From assembly GCA_003520365.1 (NCBI GenBank), contig DOUW01000521.1, forward strand, positions 1,030 through 17,615: DNA of 16,586 nucleotides, read 5' to 3'. The notes beneath the pieces were generated by a model. It made no database searches. It saw only the letters and a list, made by a program, of their open reading frames with translations, and was not told the DNA's origin. Of the stretch, positions 1 to 8,473 are shown one piece after another. The stretch's first letter is position 1. Each line of letters opens with the position of its first letter. The DNA comes from Massilia sp. Its GTDB lineage: Bacteria > Pseudomonadota > Gammaproteobacteria > Burkholderiales > Burkholderiaceae_D. The position numbers and the translations under genes are program-made.

Positions 1-2751
1 GGCTCGGGCAAGTCCTCGCTCGCCTTCGACACCCTGTACGCCGAGGGTCAACGCCGCTACGTCGAGTCGCTGTCGGCCTACGCGCGCCAGTTCCTGCAAT
101 TGATGGAAAAGCCGGACGTCGACCTGATCGAAGGCCTGTCGCCGGCGATCTCGATCGAGCAGAAGGCGACCTCGCACAACCCGCGTTCGACGGTCGGCAC
201 CGTGACCGAGATCCACGACTACCTGCGCCTGCTGTACGCGCGCGTCGGCACGCCCTATTGCCCACAGCACCCGCACGAGCCACTGGCCGCGCAGACCGTC
301 TCGCAGATGGTCGATGCCGTGCTGGCCATGCCGGAAGGCACGAAGCTGATGATCCTGGCGCCGGTCGTGGCCGGCCGCAAGGGCGAGCACGGCGACCTGT
401 TCGCGACCATGCAGGCGCAGGGTTTCGTGCGCTTCCGCATCCAGAGCGGCGTGAACCCGGCGAAAATCTACGAGATCGACGAGCTGCCGAAGCTGAAGAA
501 AACGGAAAAGCATTCGATCGACGTCGTCATCGACCGCGTCAAGGTGAACCCGGAAATCAAGCAGCGCGTGGCCGAGAGCTTCGAAACCGCGCTGCGCCTG
601 GCCGACGGCCGCGCCGTCGCGTTCGAGATGGACACCGAAAAGGAAACCGTCTTCTCGAACAAGTTCGCCTGCAACGTCTGCGGCTATTCGCTGCAGGAGC
701 TCGAGCCGCGCCTGTTCTCGTTCAACAACCCGATGGGCGCCTGCTCGGAGTGCGACGGCCTGGGTCACATCGAGTTCTTCGATCCGAAGCGCATCGTCGC
801 CTTCCCCAACCTGTCGCTGGCCTCGGGCGCGGTGAAGGGTTGGGATCGCCGCAACCAGTTCTACTTCCAGATGCTGTCGAACCTGGCGGCCTACTACGAC
901 TTCGACCTCGACACGCCGTTCGAGAAGCTGCCGAAGAATGCCCAGGAAGCCGTGCTGTTCGGTTCGGGTAAAACCTCGATTCCGTTCACCTATGTGAACG
1001 AGCGCGGCCGCACCGTGATCCGCGAGCACACCTTCGAGGGCGTGGTGAACAACCTGCAGCGGCGCTACCGCGAGACCGACTCGATGGCGGTCAAGGAAGA
1101 GCTGGCCAAGTTCATCAACGAAAAGAAATGCCCGGCCTGCGAAGGCGCGCGCCTGCGCACCGAGGCGCGTTTCGTGAAAATCGGCCAGGGCGTCCAGCAG
1201 CGCGCGATCTATGAAGTGTCGGACCGCCCGCTGCGCGAGACCCTGGACTACTTCGAGTCGCTGGAACTGACCGGCGCCAAAAGGGATATCGCCGAGCGCG
1301 TGATCAAGGAAATCACCGCGCGCCTGAAGTTCCTGAACAACGTCGGCCTCGATTACCTGTCGCTCGACCGCAGCGCCGATACCCTCTCGGGCGGCGAGGC
1401 GCAGCGTATCCGCCTGGCGTCGCAGATCGGCTCCGGCCTGACCGGCGTCATGTACGTGCTCGACGAACCGTCGATCGGCCTGCACCAGCGCGACAACGAC
1501 CGCCTGATCGCGACCCTGAAGCACCTGCGCGACATCGGCAACAGCGTGCTGGTGGTCGAGCACGACGAGGATGCGATCCGCACCGCCGACTACATCGTCG
1601 ACATGGGTCCGGGCGCGGGCGTGCACGGCGGCGCCGTGATCGCCGAGGGTTCGCTCGAAGAGATCATGAAGAACGAGCACTCGCTCACCGCCCAGTACCT
1701 GGACGGACGGCGCAAGATCGAGGTGCCGAAGAAGCGCACCCCGGCCAACCCGGAGCGCCAGCTCGTGATCACGAACGCGACCGGCAACAACCTGAAGAAG
1801 GCGAACCTGACGCTGCCGGTCGGCCTGATGACCTGCGTGACGGGCGTCTCGGGTTCGGGTAAATCGACGCTGATCAACGACACCCTGTATCCGGCGCTGT
1901 CGCGCCACCTGTACGGCTCGCAGACCGAGCCGGCGCCGCACGACGCCATCCACGGCCTCGAGCACTTCGACAAGGTGATCTCGGTCGACCAGGCGCCGAT
2001 CGGCCGCACCCCGCGTTCGAACCCGGCGACCTACACCGGCGTGTTCACCCCGATCCGCGATTTGTTCGCGACGGTGCCGACTGCGAAGGAACGTGGTTAT
2101 AGCGCCGGCCGTTTCTCGTTCAACGTGAAGGGCGGCCGCTGCGAAGCCTGCCAGGGCGACGGCGTGATCAAGGTCGAGATGCACTTCCTGCCGGACGTGT
2201 ACGTGCCGTGCGACGTCTGCCACGGCAAGCGCTACAACCGCGAAACGCTGGAAGTGCAGTACAAGGGCAAGAACATCACCGAAGTGCTGGAGATGACGGT
2301 CGAGGATGCGCACGAGTTCTTCAAGCCGGTGCCGGTGATCGCACGCAAGCTGCAGACCCTGCTGGACGTGGGCCTCGGCTACATCAAGCTGGGCCAGAGC
2401 GCGACCACCCTGTCGGGCGGCGAGGCGCAGCGCGTCAAGTTGTCGCTGGAACTGTCGAAACGCGATACCGGGCGTACCCTGTACATCCTGGACGAGCCGA
2501 CGACCGGCCTGCACTTCGCCGATATCGACCTGCTGCTCAAGGTCATCCACCGCCTGCGTGACCAGGGCAACACGCTCGCCATCATCGAGCACAACCTGGA
2601 CGTGATCAAGACCGCGGACTGGATCGTCGACCTGGGTCCGGAAGGCGGCGCCGGCGGCGGTACCATCGTCGCCACCGGCACGCCGGAAGACGTGGCCGAG
2701 AACCCGGCCAGCGTCACCGGCAAGTACCTCAAGCCGCTGCTGAACGCGTGA
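1..2751 (+). CDS. uvrA: UvrABC excinuclease subunit A, 5'-partial
   Basis: UvrA is the damage-recognition ATPase of nucleotide excision repair; it acts as a dimer in the cytoplasm, loads UvrB on lesions and then leaves. The reading frame is open from base 1, so the gene starts before the window; about 32-33 N-terminal residues are missing by comparison with E. coli UvrA. Numbering the 916-residue fragment from base 1: first Walker A GSGKS at 1-5, zinc-module cysteines 224/227/248/251, ABC signature LSGGEAQR at 462, Walker B with DE at 488-489, second Walker A GSGKS at 618-622, second zinc module cysteines 714/717/737/740, second signature LSGGEAQR at 804 and second Walker B DE at 831-832. Both ATPase halves and both zinc modules are intact. 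uvrA is commonly SOS-regulated, but its promoter lies outside the window. A terminator follows 32 nt after the stop. Confidence 0.98.
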   Translation, partial: GSGKSSLAFDTLYAEGQRRYVESLSAYARQFLQLMEKPDVDLIEGLSPAISIEQKATSHNPRSTVGTVTEIHDYLRLLYARVGTPYCPQHPHEPLAAQTVSQMVDAVLAMPEGTKLMILAPVVAGRKGEHGDLFATMQAQGFVRFRIQSGVNPAKIYEIDELPKLKKTEKHSIDVVIDRVKVNPEIKQRVAESFETALRLADGRAVAFEMDTEKETVFSNKFACNVCGYSLQELEPRLFSFNNPMGACSECDGLGHIEFFDPKRIVAFPNLSLASGAVKGWDRRNQFYFQMLSNLAAYYDFDLDTPFEKLPKNAQEAVLFGSGKTSIPFTYVNERGRTVIREHTFEGVVNNLQRRYRETDSMAVKEELAKFINEKKCPACEGARLRTEARFVKIGQGVQQRAIYEVSDRPLRETLDYFESLELTGAKRDIAERVIKEITARLKFLNNVGLDYLSLDRSADTLSGGEAQRIRLASQIGSGLTGVMYVLDEPSIGLHQRDNDRLIATLKHLRDIGNSVLVVEHDEDAIRTADYIVDMGPGAGVHGGAVIAEGSLEEIMKNEHSLTAQYLDGRRKIEVPKKRTPANPERQLVITNATGNNLKKANLTLPVGLMTCVTGVSGSGKSTLINDTLYPALSRHLYGSQTEPAPHDAIHGLEHFDKVISVDQAPIGRTPRSNPATYTGVFTPIRDLFATVPTAKERGYSAGRFSFNVKGGRCEACQGDGVIKVEMHFLPDVYVPCDVCHGKRYNRETLEVQYKGKNITEVLEMTVEDAHEFFKPVPVIARKLQTLLDVGLGYIKLGQSATTLSGGEAQRVKLSLELSKRDTGRTLYILDEPTTGLHFADIDLLLKVIHRLRDQGNTLAIIEHNLDVIKTADWIVDLGPEGGAGGGTIVATGTPEDVAENPASVTGKYLKPLLNA

Positions 2752-2783
2752 TGCGCCGCTAAGGGAGCGCCAGCATGAGAGCA

Positions 2784-2816
2784 AGCCCGGATCCGCAATG
2801 CGGTCCGGGCTTTTTT
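2784..2816 (+). terminator. Rho-independent terminator of uvrA
   Basis: Stem AGCCCGGa / tCCGGGCT encloses an ATCCGCAATGCGGT region that can itself pair, and six T follow directly. It lies 32 nt after the uvrA stop. The T tract is only on the + strand, so it serves uvrA rather than the convergent SYLF gene. Confidence 0.9.
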
Positions 2817-2882
2817 CATGGCCGGCGGGCTGGCTGCATACGCTGCTGTCGAGGGTTGCGGCCTCATGCCTGCCGGCGCCAT

Positions 2883-2906
2883 GGTGGGTTCGAGAACCCA
2901 CCCTAC
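2883..2906 (-). repeat. Solo REP-like hairpin (GTAG-headed), unit R1
   Basis: Read on the minus strand this begins GTAGGG and continues into an 8-bp hairpin, GTGGGTTC-TC-GAACCCAC. It is the only unit in the window without an inverted partner nearby. It lies between the ends of convergent uvrA and the SYLF gene. The same family occurs as pairs at 4875-4977, 8282-8465, 11611-11716 and 13870-13976. A GTAG head followed by a hairpin is the form of REP sequences recognised by REP-associated tyrosine transposases (RAYT); no such transposase is encoded here. Confidence 0.8.
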
Positions 2907-2929
2907 ATATGTGCGTTTGACCGCCGTGC

Positions 2930-3739
2930 TCAACGGCTGCGCTCGTCGTCCTTGGTGCGCTTGTCGCCGGACTTGGTGCCGGCCGTTGCGCTGCTGCCCG
3001 TGCTGGACGCGCCCTTGCCGCTGGAGGCACTCGCCAGGGCCTGGCGCAGCTCGGCGGCATGGGGATTCGTGACCTTCCCGCCGAGGACGTCGCGCGCCGC
3101 CACCTGGCGGCCGTAGTAGCCCGAGGTTTCGTCCTCGTCGTAGTCGACGTCGTCGACGCCGACGGCCGCGCCGCCGAACAGCCCTTCGGTGTTCGACCAG
3201 GCGGTGATGTTGCCCCAGCCGGCAGCGCCAGTCCCTTTCTTCGACCAGTCCACCACCGTCAGGCCGGCGTCGGCATTCAGCGAGAACTTGTTGTTCTGCA
3301 TGAAGCTGTTCATGGCCTTCTGGTCGTTCAGCACGAAGGCAATCGCGCCGGCTTCGGCGCCGGCCTGGGCGCCGATGCTGACGCCGCCGAAGTTATAAAA
3401 GGCCGGGCTGCCCCAGGTCTCGCCGTTACGCACCAGCAGCACGCCGGCGCCGCCGCGTGCGCCGATGCCCAGGGCCGCGGTGCCGTAGTCGGGCACCACG
3501 AACACGCCTTTCGAACGCTGCAGCAGCGCACGCATTTCCGGCGTTGCCTGCATCTGGTGCACCATGCGCACCGCCTTCTCGACGTGTTCCATGCCTTTTT
3601 TCATTTCCTTCTGCTGGCGCGTGGTGCCCGGGGTGCCGGCTTCCTTCGCCGCCCCGACCTGCGCGCTGGCCGCCCCGGCCGCTCCCGCCAGCAGGACGGC
3701 AAAAGAAGTCGCAGCGAGTTGCCTCATGGTCGTTTTCAT
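2930..3739 (-). CDS. Exported SYLF-domain (YSC84-like) lipid-binding protein
   Basis: 269 residues. The start at 3739 is chosen over an upstream ATG at 3790 because a strong GAGGAGGG ribosome site precedes it and it opens directly into a signal peptide: basic MKTTMRQ, a hydrophobic stretch at about 8-24, and cleavage near ASA-Q at 25-27. After a charged helical segment at about 40-75, the SYLF domain runs from about 77 to 200, with KGVFVVPDYGTAALGIGARG, a Gly/Ala-rich stretch at 118-134, and FSLNADAGLTVVDWS. In eukaryotes SYLF domains bind phosphoinositides; the role of exported bacterial versions is poorly defined, and a periplasmic or outer-envelope location is inferred. The tail (about 237-269) is low-complexity Ser/Gly/Lys. 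Transcribed alone and convergent with uvrA. Confidence 0.88.
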   Translation of the reverse strand: MKTTMRQLAATSFAVLLAGAAGAASAQVGAAKEAGTPGTTRQQKEMKKGMEHVEKAVRMVHQMQATPEMRALLQRSKGVFVVPDYGTAALGIGARGGAGVLLVRNGETWGSPAFYNFGGVSIGAQAGAEAGAIAFVLNDQKAMNSFMQNNKFSLNADAGLTVVDWSKKGTGAAGWGNITAWSNTEGLFGGAAVGVDDVDYDEDETSGYYGRQVAARDVLGGKVTNPHAAELRQALASASSGKGASSTGSSATAGTKSGDKRTKDDERSR

Positions 3740-3927
3740 GACTCGGCCCTCCTCAGGTGAATTGGAACAGGAAGAGCCTAAACCGCACATGGAACGGGGA
3801 GCGCCAGTTTGAAAACGGGAAATAGGGTCTCCGCATCATGCCGCAGCGCATGGCGAAGCGCATCGGTCTTGACACTGCAGAGATACGCGACGACATTGGC
3901 ATATCTTCAATGTCCAGGATATTGACC

Positions 3928-4383
3928 ATGAGCGACCTCCTGCTTGCCGTCGTCCACCACCTGATCGTCTTCGGCATCGCGGCCGTGCTGGCGGCCGAGC
4001 TGGCGCTGATGCGTCCGGCCGCCATGTCGGCGCAGACGGTGCGGCTGCTGGGGCGCTTCGATGCCGCCTACGGCATGCTGGCGCTGGCGATCCTCGCCGC
4101 CGGTTTCATCCGTGTCTGGTACGGCGCCAAGGGGCCGGATTTCTACCTGCACAATCCGGTGTTCTGGGCCAAGATCGCCGCCTTCGGCGTGGTCGGATTG
4201 CTGTCGATCCAGCCGACGCTGCGCATCGCGGCCTGGCAAAAGGCGGCCAAAGCCGACGTCCGCTTCGTGCCCCCGCTGCAGGAAGTGGGCAAGCTGCGCC
4301 GGGTGCTGCTGGCGGAAATCCACGTGTTCGCGCTGATCCCGATCCTTGCCGCCGCGATGGCGCGCGGCGTCGGTCTGGGCTGA
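3928..4383 (+). CDS. DUF2214-family membrane protein
   Basis: 151 residues. An in-frame ATG at 3838 would add 30 polar residues that do not look like part of the protein; the start at 3928 opens directly into the first membrane helix. Four hydrophobic helices are visible: about 3-25, 45-63, 74-92 and 128-146, with a basic loop (AAWQKAAKADVRF) at about 97-110. Paired histidines HH at 9-10 in helix 1 and a His at about 133 in helix 4 are typical of this family of small inner-membrane proteins of unknown function. A perfect -35 (TTGACA, 3869-3874) lies upstream but I see no convincing -10 at the right spacing. The next gene begins 13 nt after the stop, so the two are probably co-transcribed. Family assignment is from overall pattern. 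Confidence 0.78.
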   Translation: MSDLLLAVVHHLIVFGIAAVLAAELALMRPAAMSAQTVRLLGRFDAAYGMLALAILAAGFIRVWYGAKGPDFYLHNPVFWAKIAAFGVVGLLSIQPTLRIAAWQKAAKADVRFVPPLQEVGKLRRVLLAEIHVFALIPILAAAMARGVGLG

Positions 4384-4396
4384 GCAAGGAGAAGCC

Positions 4397-4873
4397 ATGC
4401 GCGTACTCATCATGGGCAATTCGGACTCGGGCAAGTCGCATCGCGCGCAGGCCCTGGCCGCACAACATGGACTGGTGCATCTCGACCTCGACACCATCGT
4501 CTGGGAGCCGGGACAAATCGCGGTGCCGCGCGCGCCCGAACAGGTGCGCGCCGACCTGCAGGCCTTCGTCGACAGGCATACCGGCTGGATTGCGGAAGGC
4601 TGCTACGGCGACCTGGTGGAAGCGGCGCTTCCCTGGTGCTCGGAACTGGTGTTCATGAATCCGGGGCTGGACGTGTGCCTGGAGAACAACCGCAAGCGGC
4701 CGTGGGAGCCGCACAAGTATGCGTCGATGGAGGCGCAGCAGAGCAAACTGCCCTTCCTGCTCGACTGGGTGGCGGGGTATTACACGAGAAATGATGCGAT
4801 GTCGTATGCCAGGCACCGGCGTTTGTTCGATGGATATCGCGGAAACAAGACCGAAGTGACAGTGCTGTCATAA
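4397..4873 (+). CDS. Small P-loop ATPase / adenylate-kinase-like (FlaR-type) protein
   Basis: 158 residues, preceded by an AAGGAGAAG ribosome site. The N-terminus is a short beta strand and Walker A (MRVLIMGNSDSGKS, P-loop at 7-14), followed by a helix and HLDLDTIVWEPGQ at 28-40. This pattern (P-loop, H-LD-x-x-W, then W-I-x-E/D-G-x-Y-G at 64-71) is that of the small NMP-kinase-like proteins often annotated as adenylate kinase or DNA topology modulation protein FlaR. Those labels are historical; the substrate is unknown. The stretch NNRKRPWEPHKY at 97-108 sits where the basic lid would be. A cytoplasmic kinase acting on a small molecule is inferred. It is the second gene of a likely operon with the DUF2214 protein and ends facing pckG. 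Confidence 0.8.
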   Translation: MRVLIMGNSDSGKSHRAQALAAQHGLVHLDLDTIVWEPGQIAVPRAPEQVRADLQAFVDRHTGWIAEGCYGDLVEAALPWCSELVFMNPGLDVCLENNRKRPWEPHKYASMEAQQSKLPFLLDWVAGYYTRNDAMSYARHRRLFDGYRGNKTEVTVLS

Positions 4874-4874
4874 C

Positions 4875-4977
4875 GTAGGGTGGGTTCTCGAACCCACGCG
4901 GTACGCCAGGTGCGCAGCTATAACCTGTCCACAGGTTTGCAACAGCAGCATGCGGTGGGTTCGAGAACCCACCCTAC
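4875..4977. repeat. Inverted pair of REP-like units (R2/R3)
   Basis: R2 (4875-4901, + strand) and R3 (4952-4977, - strand) each start GTAGGG and form the hairpin GTGGGTTC-TC-GAACCCAC. The units face each other across 50 nt, so the whole 103 nt can also fold back on itself. Within the spacer, CCTGTCCACAGG makes a small extra hairpin. The pair begins 2 nt after the kinase stop codon and lies upstream of the shared terminator. Confidence 0.85.
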
Positions 4978-4985
4978 ATGTTGAT

Positions 4986-5021
4986 AAAAAAAGGGCAGGA
5001 CCACACGGCCCTGCCCTTTTT
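4986..5021. terminator. Two-way terminator shared by the kinase gene and pckG
   Basis: Stem GGGCAGG (4993-4999) / CCTGCCC (5010-5016) is flanked by a run of A on the left and of T on the right, so it works on both strands. It lies between the convergent kinase gene (+) and pckG (-). Confidence 0.9.
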
Positions 5022-5062
5022 CACGTGACGGCGCTCAACACGCGCCGCCCCTCCTCAGAAAC

Positions 5063-6928
5063 TTACTGCGCCAGCTGCTTTTCCAGCTTGGCCTTGGTCT
5101 CCACCAGCTCCTGCGGCAGGTGGTAAGCCAGCTTCTCGAACAGCTCGCTGTGCAATTTCAGTTCTTCGCGCCAGGCGTCCTTGTCGATCGAGGTGATCTG
5201 GGTGAACTGTTCTTGCGTGAACTCCAGGCCATCCCAGTTCAGGTCGCCGTAGTTCGGCGAGGTGCCGAACAGGTGCTCGCTGCCGCCGGCCTGGCCTTCG
5301 GTACGCTCCAGGATCCACTTCAGCACGCGCATGTTGTCGCCATAGCCCGGCCAGACGAAGTTACCGGCTTCGTCCGTGCGGAACCAGTTGACGCAGAAGA
5401 TCTTCGGCAGCGCGGCCGCGTTCTTCTCGGCGACTTTCTTGCCGAGGTTCAGCCAGTGCTGGAAGTAGTCGCTCATGTTGTAGCCGATGAAAGGCAGCAT
5501 CGCGAGCGGGTCGCGGCGCACCACGCCCATCTGGCCGGCGGCGGCGGCGGTCGTTTCCGAGCCCATGGTCGCGGCCATGTAGACGCCTTCGACCCAGTCG
5601 CGCGCTTCGGTCACCAGCGGCACCGTGGTCGAGCGGCGGCCGCCGAAGATGAAGGCCGAGATCGGCACGCCGGCCGGATCGTCCCAGGCCGGGTCGATCA
5701 CCGGGTTCTGGGTGGCGGCCACGGTGAAGCGGGCGTTCGGGTGCGCGGCCTTGGTGCCGGACGCCGGGGTCCAGTCTTTACCTTGCCAGTCGATCAGGTG
5801 CGCCGGGGCCTCTTTCGTCATGCCTTCCCACCAGACGTCGCCGTCGTCGGTCAGCGCGACGTTGGTGAAGATCACGTTCTCGCGCAGCGAGGACATGCAG
5901 TTCGAGTTGGTCTTGTCGTTGGTGCCCGGGGCCACGCCAAAGTAGCCGGCTTCCGGGTTGATCGCGTACAGCTTGCCGTCCGCGCCCGGCTTGATCCAGG
6001 CAATGTCGTCGCCGATGGTGGTGACCTTCCAGCCGTTGAAGGAGGTCGGCGGGATCAGCATGGCGAAGTTGGTCTTGCCGCAGGCCGAAGGGAAGGCGGC
6101 CGCGACGTATTTCTTGTCACCTTGCGGCGACTCGACGCCCAGGATCAGCATGTGTTCGGCCAGCCAGCCGGTGCCGCCTGCCTGCGCTTCCTGGTAGCCC
6201 ATGTTCGAGGCGATGCGCAGCGCGAAGCACTTCTTGCCGAGCAGCGCGTTGCCGCCGTAGCCCGAACCGAAGGACCAGATCTCGCGGGTTTCCGGATAGT
6301 GGACGATGTACTTGGTGCTGTTGCACGGCCAGCGCACGTCCTGCTGGCCGGCGGCCAGCGGCATGCCGACGCTGTGCACGCACGGCACGAACTCGCCGTT
6401 CTCGCCCAGCACGTCATAGACGGCCTTGCCCATGCGCGTCATGATGCGCATGTTCACGGCGACGTACGGCGAATCGGACAGCTCGACGCCGATGTGGGCG
6501 ATCGGCGAACCGAGCGGGCCCATCGAGAACGGCACCACGTACATCGTGCGGCCGGCCATGCAGCCGTCGAACAGGCCGTTCAGGGTCGTGCGCATCTCGG
6601 CCGGGTCCATCCAGTTGTTGGTCGGACCAGCCTGTTCCTTGGTCGCCGAGCAGATGAAGGTGCGGTCTTCCACGCGCGCCACGTCCGACGGATCGGAATG
6701 GGCCAGGTAGGAATTCGGCCGCTTCTCCGGGTTCAGGCGCTTCATCGTACCGGCTTCGACCATCTGTGCGCACAGGCGATCGTACTCTTCCTCGGAACCG
6801 TCGCACCAGTAGATAGCGTCAGGCTTCGTCAGGGCGGCAATGTCCGCGACCCAATTGATGAGCTTTTGGTGTTTGATGTAAGCTGGAACGTTCAGTGCGG
6901 CGACGCCGCCCATCACGGGCTGGTTCAT
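5063..6928 (-). CDS. pckG: Phosphoenolpyruvate carboxykinase (GTP)
   Basis: 621 residues, usual length for the GTP-dependent family. It converts oxaloacetate plus GTP to PEP, GDP and CO2, the first committed step of gluconeogenesis, in the cytosol. The P-loop with its reactive cysteine, [12 protein letters not shown], is at 279-290 (Cys283); the kinase-2 segment IGDDIAW is at 305-311; metal and substrate-site segments include [13 protein letters not shown] (221-233) and AEHM (257-260, His259); [16 protein letters not shown] marks the nucleotide-side region. The start at 6928 is chosen because a near-perfect GGAGGT ribosome site lies just upstream; the frame stays open to 7045 but that extension has no ribosome site and a non-family sequence. 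Transcribed alone and divergent from the dehydrogenase gene. The reverse strand of this gene carries a long open frame that I treat as a shadow. Confidence 0.97.
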   Translation of the reverse strand: MNQPVMGGVAALNVPAYIKHQKLINWVADIAALTKPDAIYWCDGSEEEYDRLCAQMVEAGTMKRLNPEKRPNSYLAHSDPSDVARVEDRTFICSATKEQAGPTNNWMDPAEMRTTLNGLFDGCMAGRTMYVVPFSMGPLGSPIAHIGVELSDSPYVAVNMRIMTRMGKAVYDVLGENGEFVPCVHSVGMPLAAGQQDVRWPCNSTKYIVHYPETREIWSFGSGYGGNALLGKKCFALRIASNMGYQEAQAGGTGWLAEHMLILGVESPQGDKKYVAAAFPSACGKTNFAMLIPPTSFNGWKVTTIGDDIAWIKPGADGKLYAINPEAGYFGVAPGTNDKTNSNCMSSLRENVIFTNVALTDDGDVWWEGMTKEAPAHLIDWQGKDWTPASGTKAAHPNARFTVAATQNPVIDPAWDDPAGVPISAFIFGGRRSTTVPLVTEARDWVEGVYMAATMGSETTAAAAGQMGVVRRDPLAMLPFIGYNMSDYFQHWLNLGKKVAEKNAAALPKIFCVNWFRTDEAGNFVWPGYGDNMRVLKWILERTEGQAGGSEHLFGTSPNYGDLNWDGLEFTQEQFTQITSIDKDAWREELKLHSELFEKLAYHLPQELVETKAKLEKQLAQ

Positions 6929-7276
6929 AGTACCTCCAATGCCAATAAAGAATTCTGGTCTTGTCCCGGCACGGCAGATCGTCGTGGGCCCGGGACTGCG
7001 TTGTGAATCCCTTCGCTCGGGCGAGCGCGGCGGTACGGCGGTCATGTCGACAAGCTCGCCTGGCGAGCCGAGTGGAACGGTGCAGCCGGGTCTGATATAA
7101 GAAACGGTGGTGTCAAACCCTTAATATTCGGGCGATTGTACACCCCTGAAACCGATGCACAAGCTCTTCGGCCGGAAAAATGTAGGAAATATAGTTGACT
7201 AAAGTAGTGGGCTACTTTGATTCCTCCAGATCGTGTTATTCCTTTACGTACTCATCAATAACTTCGGCCAACTTCC
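6929..7276. other. Divergent intergenic region between pckG and the dehydrogenase gene
   Basis: 348 nt without a gene. It contains three inverted repeats on the pckG side: GTCCCGG/CCGGGAC (6963-6996, 20-nt loop), CGCTCG-GG-CGAGCG (7014-7027) and GCTCGCC-T-GGCGAGC (7054-7068). On the minus strand there is a perfect -35 TTGACA (7111-7116), but the nearest -10-like box TATATC (7094-7099) is only 11 nt away, so I do not call a promoter. GC content falls between about 7090 and 7270. The dehydrogenase side has the palindrome at 7201-7218, listed separately. Confidence 0.6.
7195..7218 (+). promoter_or_regulatory. Possible operator palindrome next to a -35 box
   Basis: A TTGACT box at 7195-7200 is followed at once by AAAGTAG-TGGG-CTACTTT (7201-7218), a perfect inverted repeat with 7-nt arms, lying where the spacer to a -10 would be. 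The best -10 candidate (TTGATT, 7217-7222, 16-nt spacing) is weak. The palindrome ends 58 nt before the dehydrogenase start. A repressor site is inferred, not shown. Confidence 0.35.
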
Positions 7277-8266
7277 ATGAAAATTGCCATTCTTGACGAC
7301 TACCAGAACGTCGTCCCGGGTCTCGACTGTTACAAAATTTTGGACGGTCACGAGGTCAAAGTGTTCAATAATTCGGCGCGCGGCGTGGGCCAGCTCGCCA
7401 TCCGGCTGGCCGGCTTCGATGCGCTGGTCCTGATCCGGGAGCGCACCGCACTCCCGGCGGCCTTGCTGAACAAGCTGCCGAATCTGAAACTGATCTCGCA
7501 GACGGGCAAGGTCAGCGGGCATGTGGACGTGGCGGCGGCCAGCGCGCGCGGCATCGCGATTGCCGAAGGCGTCGGCTCGCCGATCGCGCCGGCCGAGCTG
7601 ACCTGGGCCCTGATCATGGCCGCCAGCCGCAAGATCCTGCCGTATGCGACCAATTTGAAGGAAGGGAGCTGGCAGACGGCCTCGGTCAACCCGCAGCTGA
7701 ACGGCCTGGGCCGGGTCCTGCATGGGCGCATGCTCGGGATCTGGGGCTACGGCAAGATCGGCCGCATGCTGGCGGGCTACGGCAAGGCCTTCGGGATGCA
7801 GGTCATGGTGTGGGGAAGCGAGACCAGCCGCGCCGCGGCGGTGGCCGACGGCTGTCTCGCGGCGCCATCGCGCGCGGCCTTCTTTGCCGAAGCCGATGTG
7901 CTGAGCCTGCACCTGCGGCTGGGCCCCGCGACGCGCGGCATCGTCACCGGCGAGGACCTGGCCCGCATGAAGCCCGACGCCTTGTTCGTGAACACGAGCC
8001 GGGCCGAACTGGTGGCAGAAGGCGCGCTCGAGGAAGCGCTGCGCCGCGGCTGTCCCGGCAGTGCGGCCCTGGACGTGTTCACCAGCGAGCCGCTGGCGCC
8101 GGATGCACCCCTGCTGCGTATCCCGACCGTGCTGGCCACGCCGCACCTGGGCTACGTCGAACAGGACAGCTACGAAATTTATTTCCGGGCCGCGTTCGAG
8201 AACATCGCCAATTTCGCGGCGGGGACGCCGACGAATATTTTGAATCCGGAAGCGTTAAAGACGTAA
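7277..8266 (+). CDS. D-2-hydroxyacid dehydrogenase family protein
   Basis: 329 residues, the usual length of NAD(P)-dependent D-2-hydroxyacid dehydrogenases, which interconvert 2-keto acids and D-2-hydroxy acids in the cytosol. The Rossmann motif GYGKIG is at 157-162, inside LHGRMLGIWGYGKIGRML. The catalytic triad is in place: Arg242 in NTSRAELV, Glu271 in DVFTSEPLAP, and His290 in TPHLGYV. The substrate-binding N-terminal half (about 1-100) and C-terminal helix frame the NAD domain as in the family. The substrate cannot be told from sequence; relatives include phosphoglycerate, glycerate and formate dehydrogenases, and SerA is unlikely because there is no regulatory ACT domain. The start at 7277 is the only upstream ATG before an in-frame stop, but I see no clear ribosome site. 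Transcribed alone. Confidence 0.93.
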   Translation: MKIAILDDYQNVVPGLDCYKILDGHEVKVFNNSARGVGQLAIRLAGFDALVLIRERTALPAALLNKLPNLKLISQTGKVSGHVDVAAASARGIAIAEGVGSPIAPAELTWALIMAASRKILPYATNLKEGSWQTASVNPQLNGLGRVLHGRMLGIWGYGKIGRMLAGYGKAFGMQVMVWGSETSRAAAVADGCLAAPSRAAFFAEADVLSLHLRLGPATRGIVTGEDLARMKPDALFVNTSRAELVAEGALEEALRRGCPGSAALDVFTSEPLAPDAPLLRIPTVLATPHLGYVEQDSYEIYFRAAFENIANFAAGTPTNILNPEALKT

Positions 8267-8281
8267 CGTCGAGCGGAGGGC

Positions 8282-8465
8282 GTAGGGTGGGCACCCCGTG
8301 CCCACGCGGAAGCCCGCAAGGTGTTGGCACATTATCTTCCGCAACAGCCGCGCTGGCGAAAAGTCTCGAATGATCAGTGGGAAGCGCTTCGATTGATCCG
8401 CGGTTGCTTCCCCAACGCGGTTAACGCAATGCGGAGTTTCGCGTGGGCACAGGTGCCCACCCTAC
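8282..8465. repeat. Inverted pair of REP-like units with long spacer (R4/R5)
   Basis: R4 (8282-8309, +) has stem GTGGGCAC / GTGCCCAC with loop CCC; R5 (8440-8465, -) has the same stem with loop CT. They face each other across 130 nt, against 50-52 nt in the other three pairs. The spacer has no open frame I would support. The pair fills the gap between the convergent dehydrogenase gene and the 251-residue protein gene; no other terminator is visible there, so these hairpins may stop transcription. Confidence 0.82.
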
Positions 8466-8473
8466 TGGTAAGG

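Noticed and set aside
5120..7006. A 628-codon open frame on the + strand opposite pckG
   Set aside because: pckG has complete family motifs and a strong ribosome site. The opposite frame is His/Arg/Val/Gly-rich, as expected from reversed GC-rich codons, and resembles no protein.
6929..7045. An N-terminal extension of pckG by 39 residues
   Set aside because: The extension is Arg/Pro-rich and not PEPCK-like, while the ATG at 6928 has a GGAGGT site at ideal distance.
7094..7116. Promoter for pckG from TTGACA (7111-7116) and TATATC (7094-7099)
   Set aside because: The spacer is only 11 nt, too short for sigma-70.
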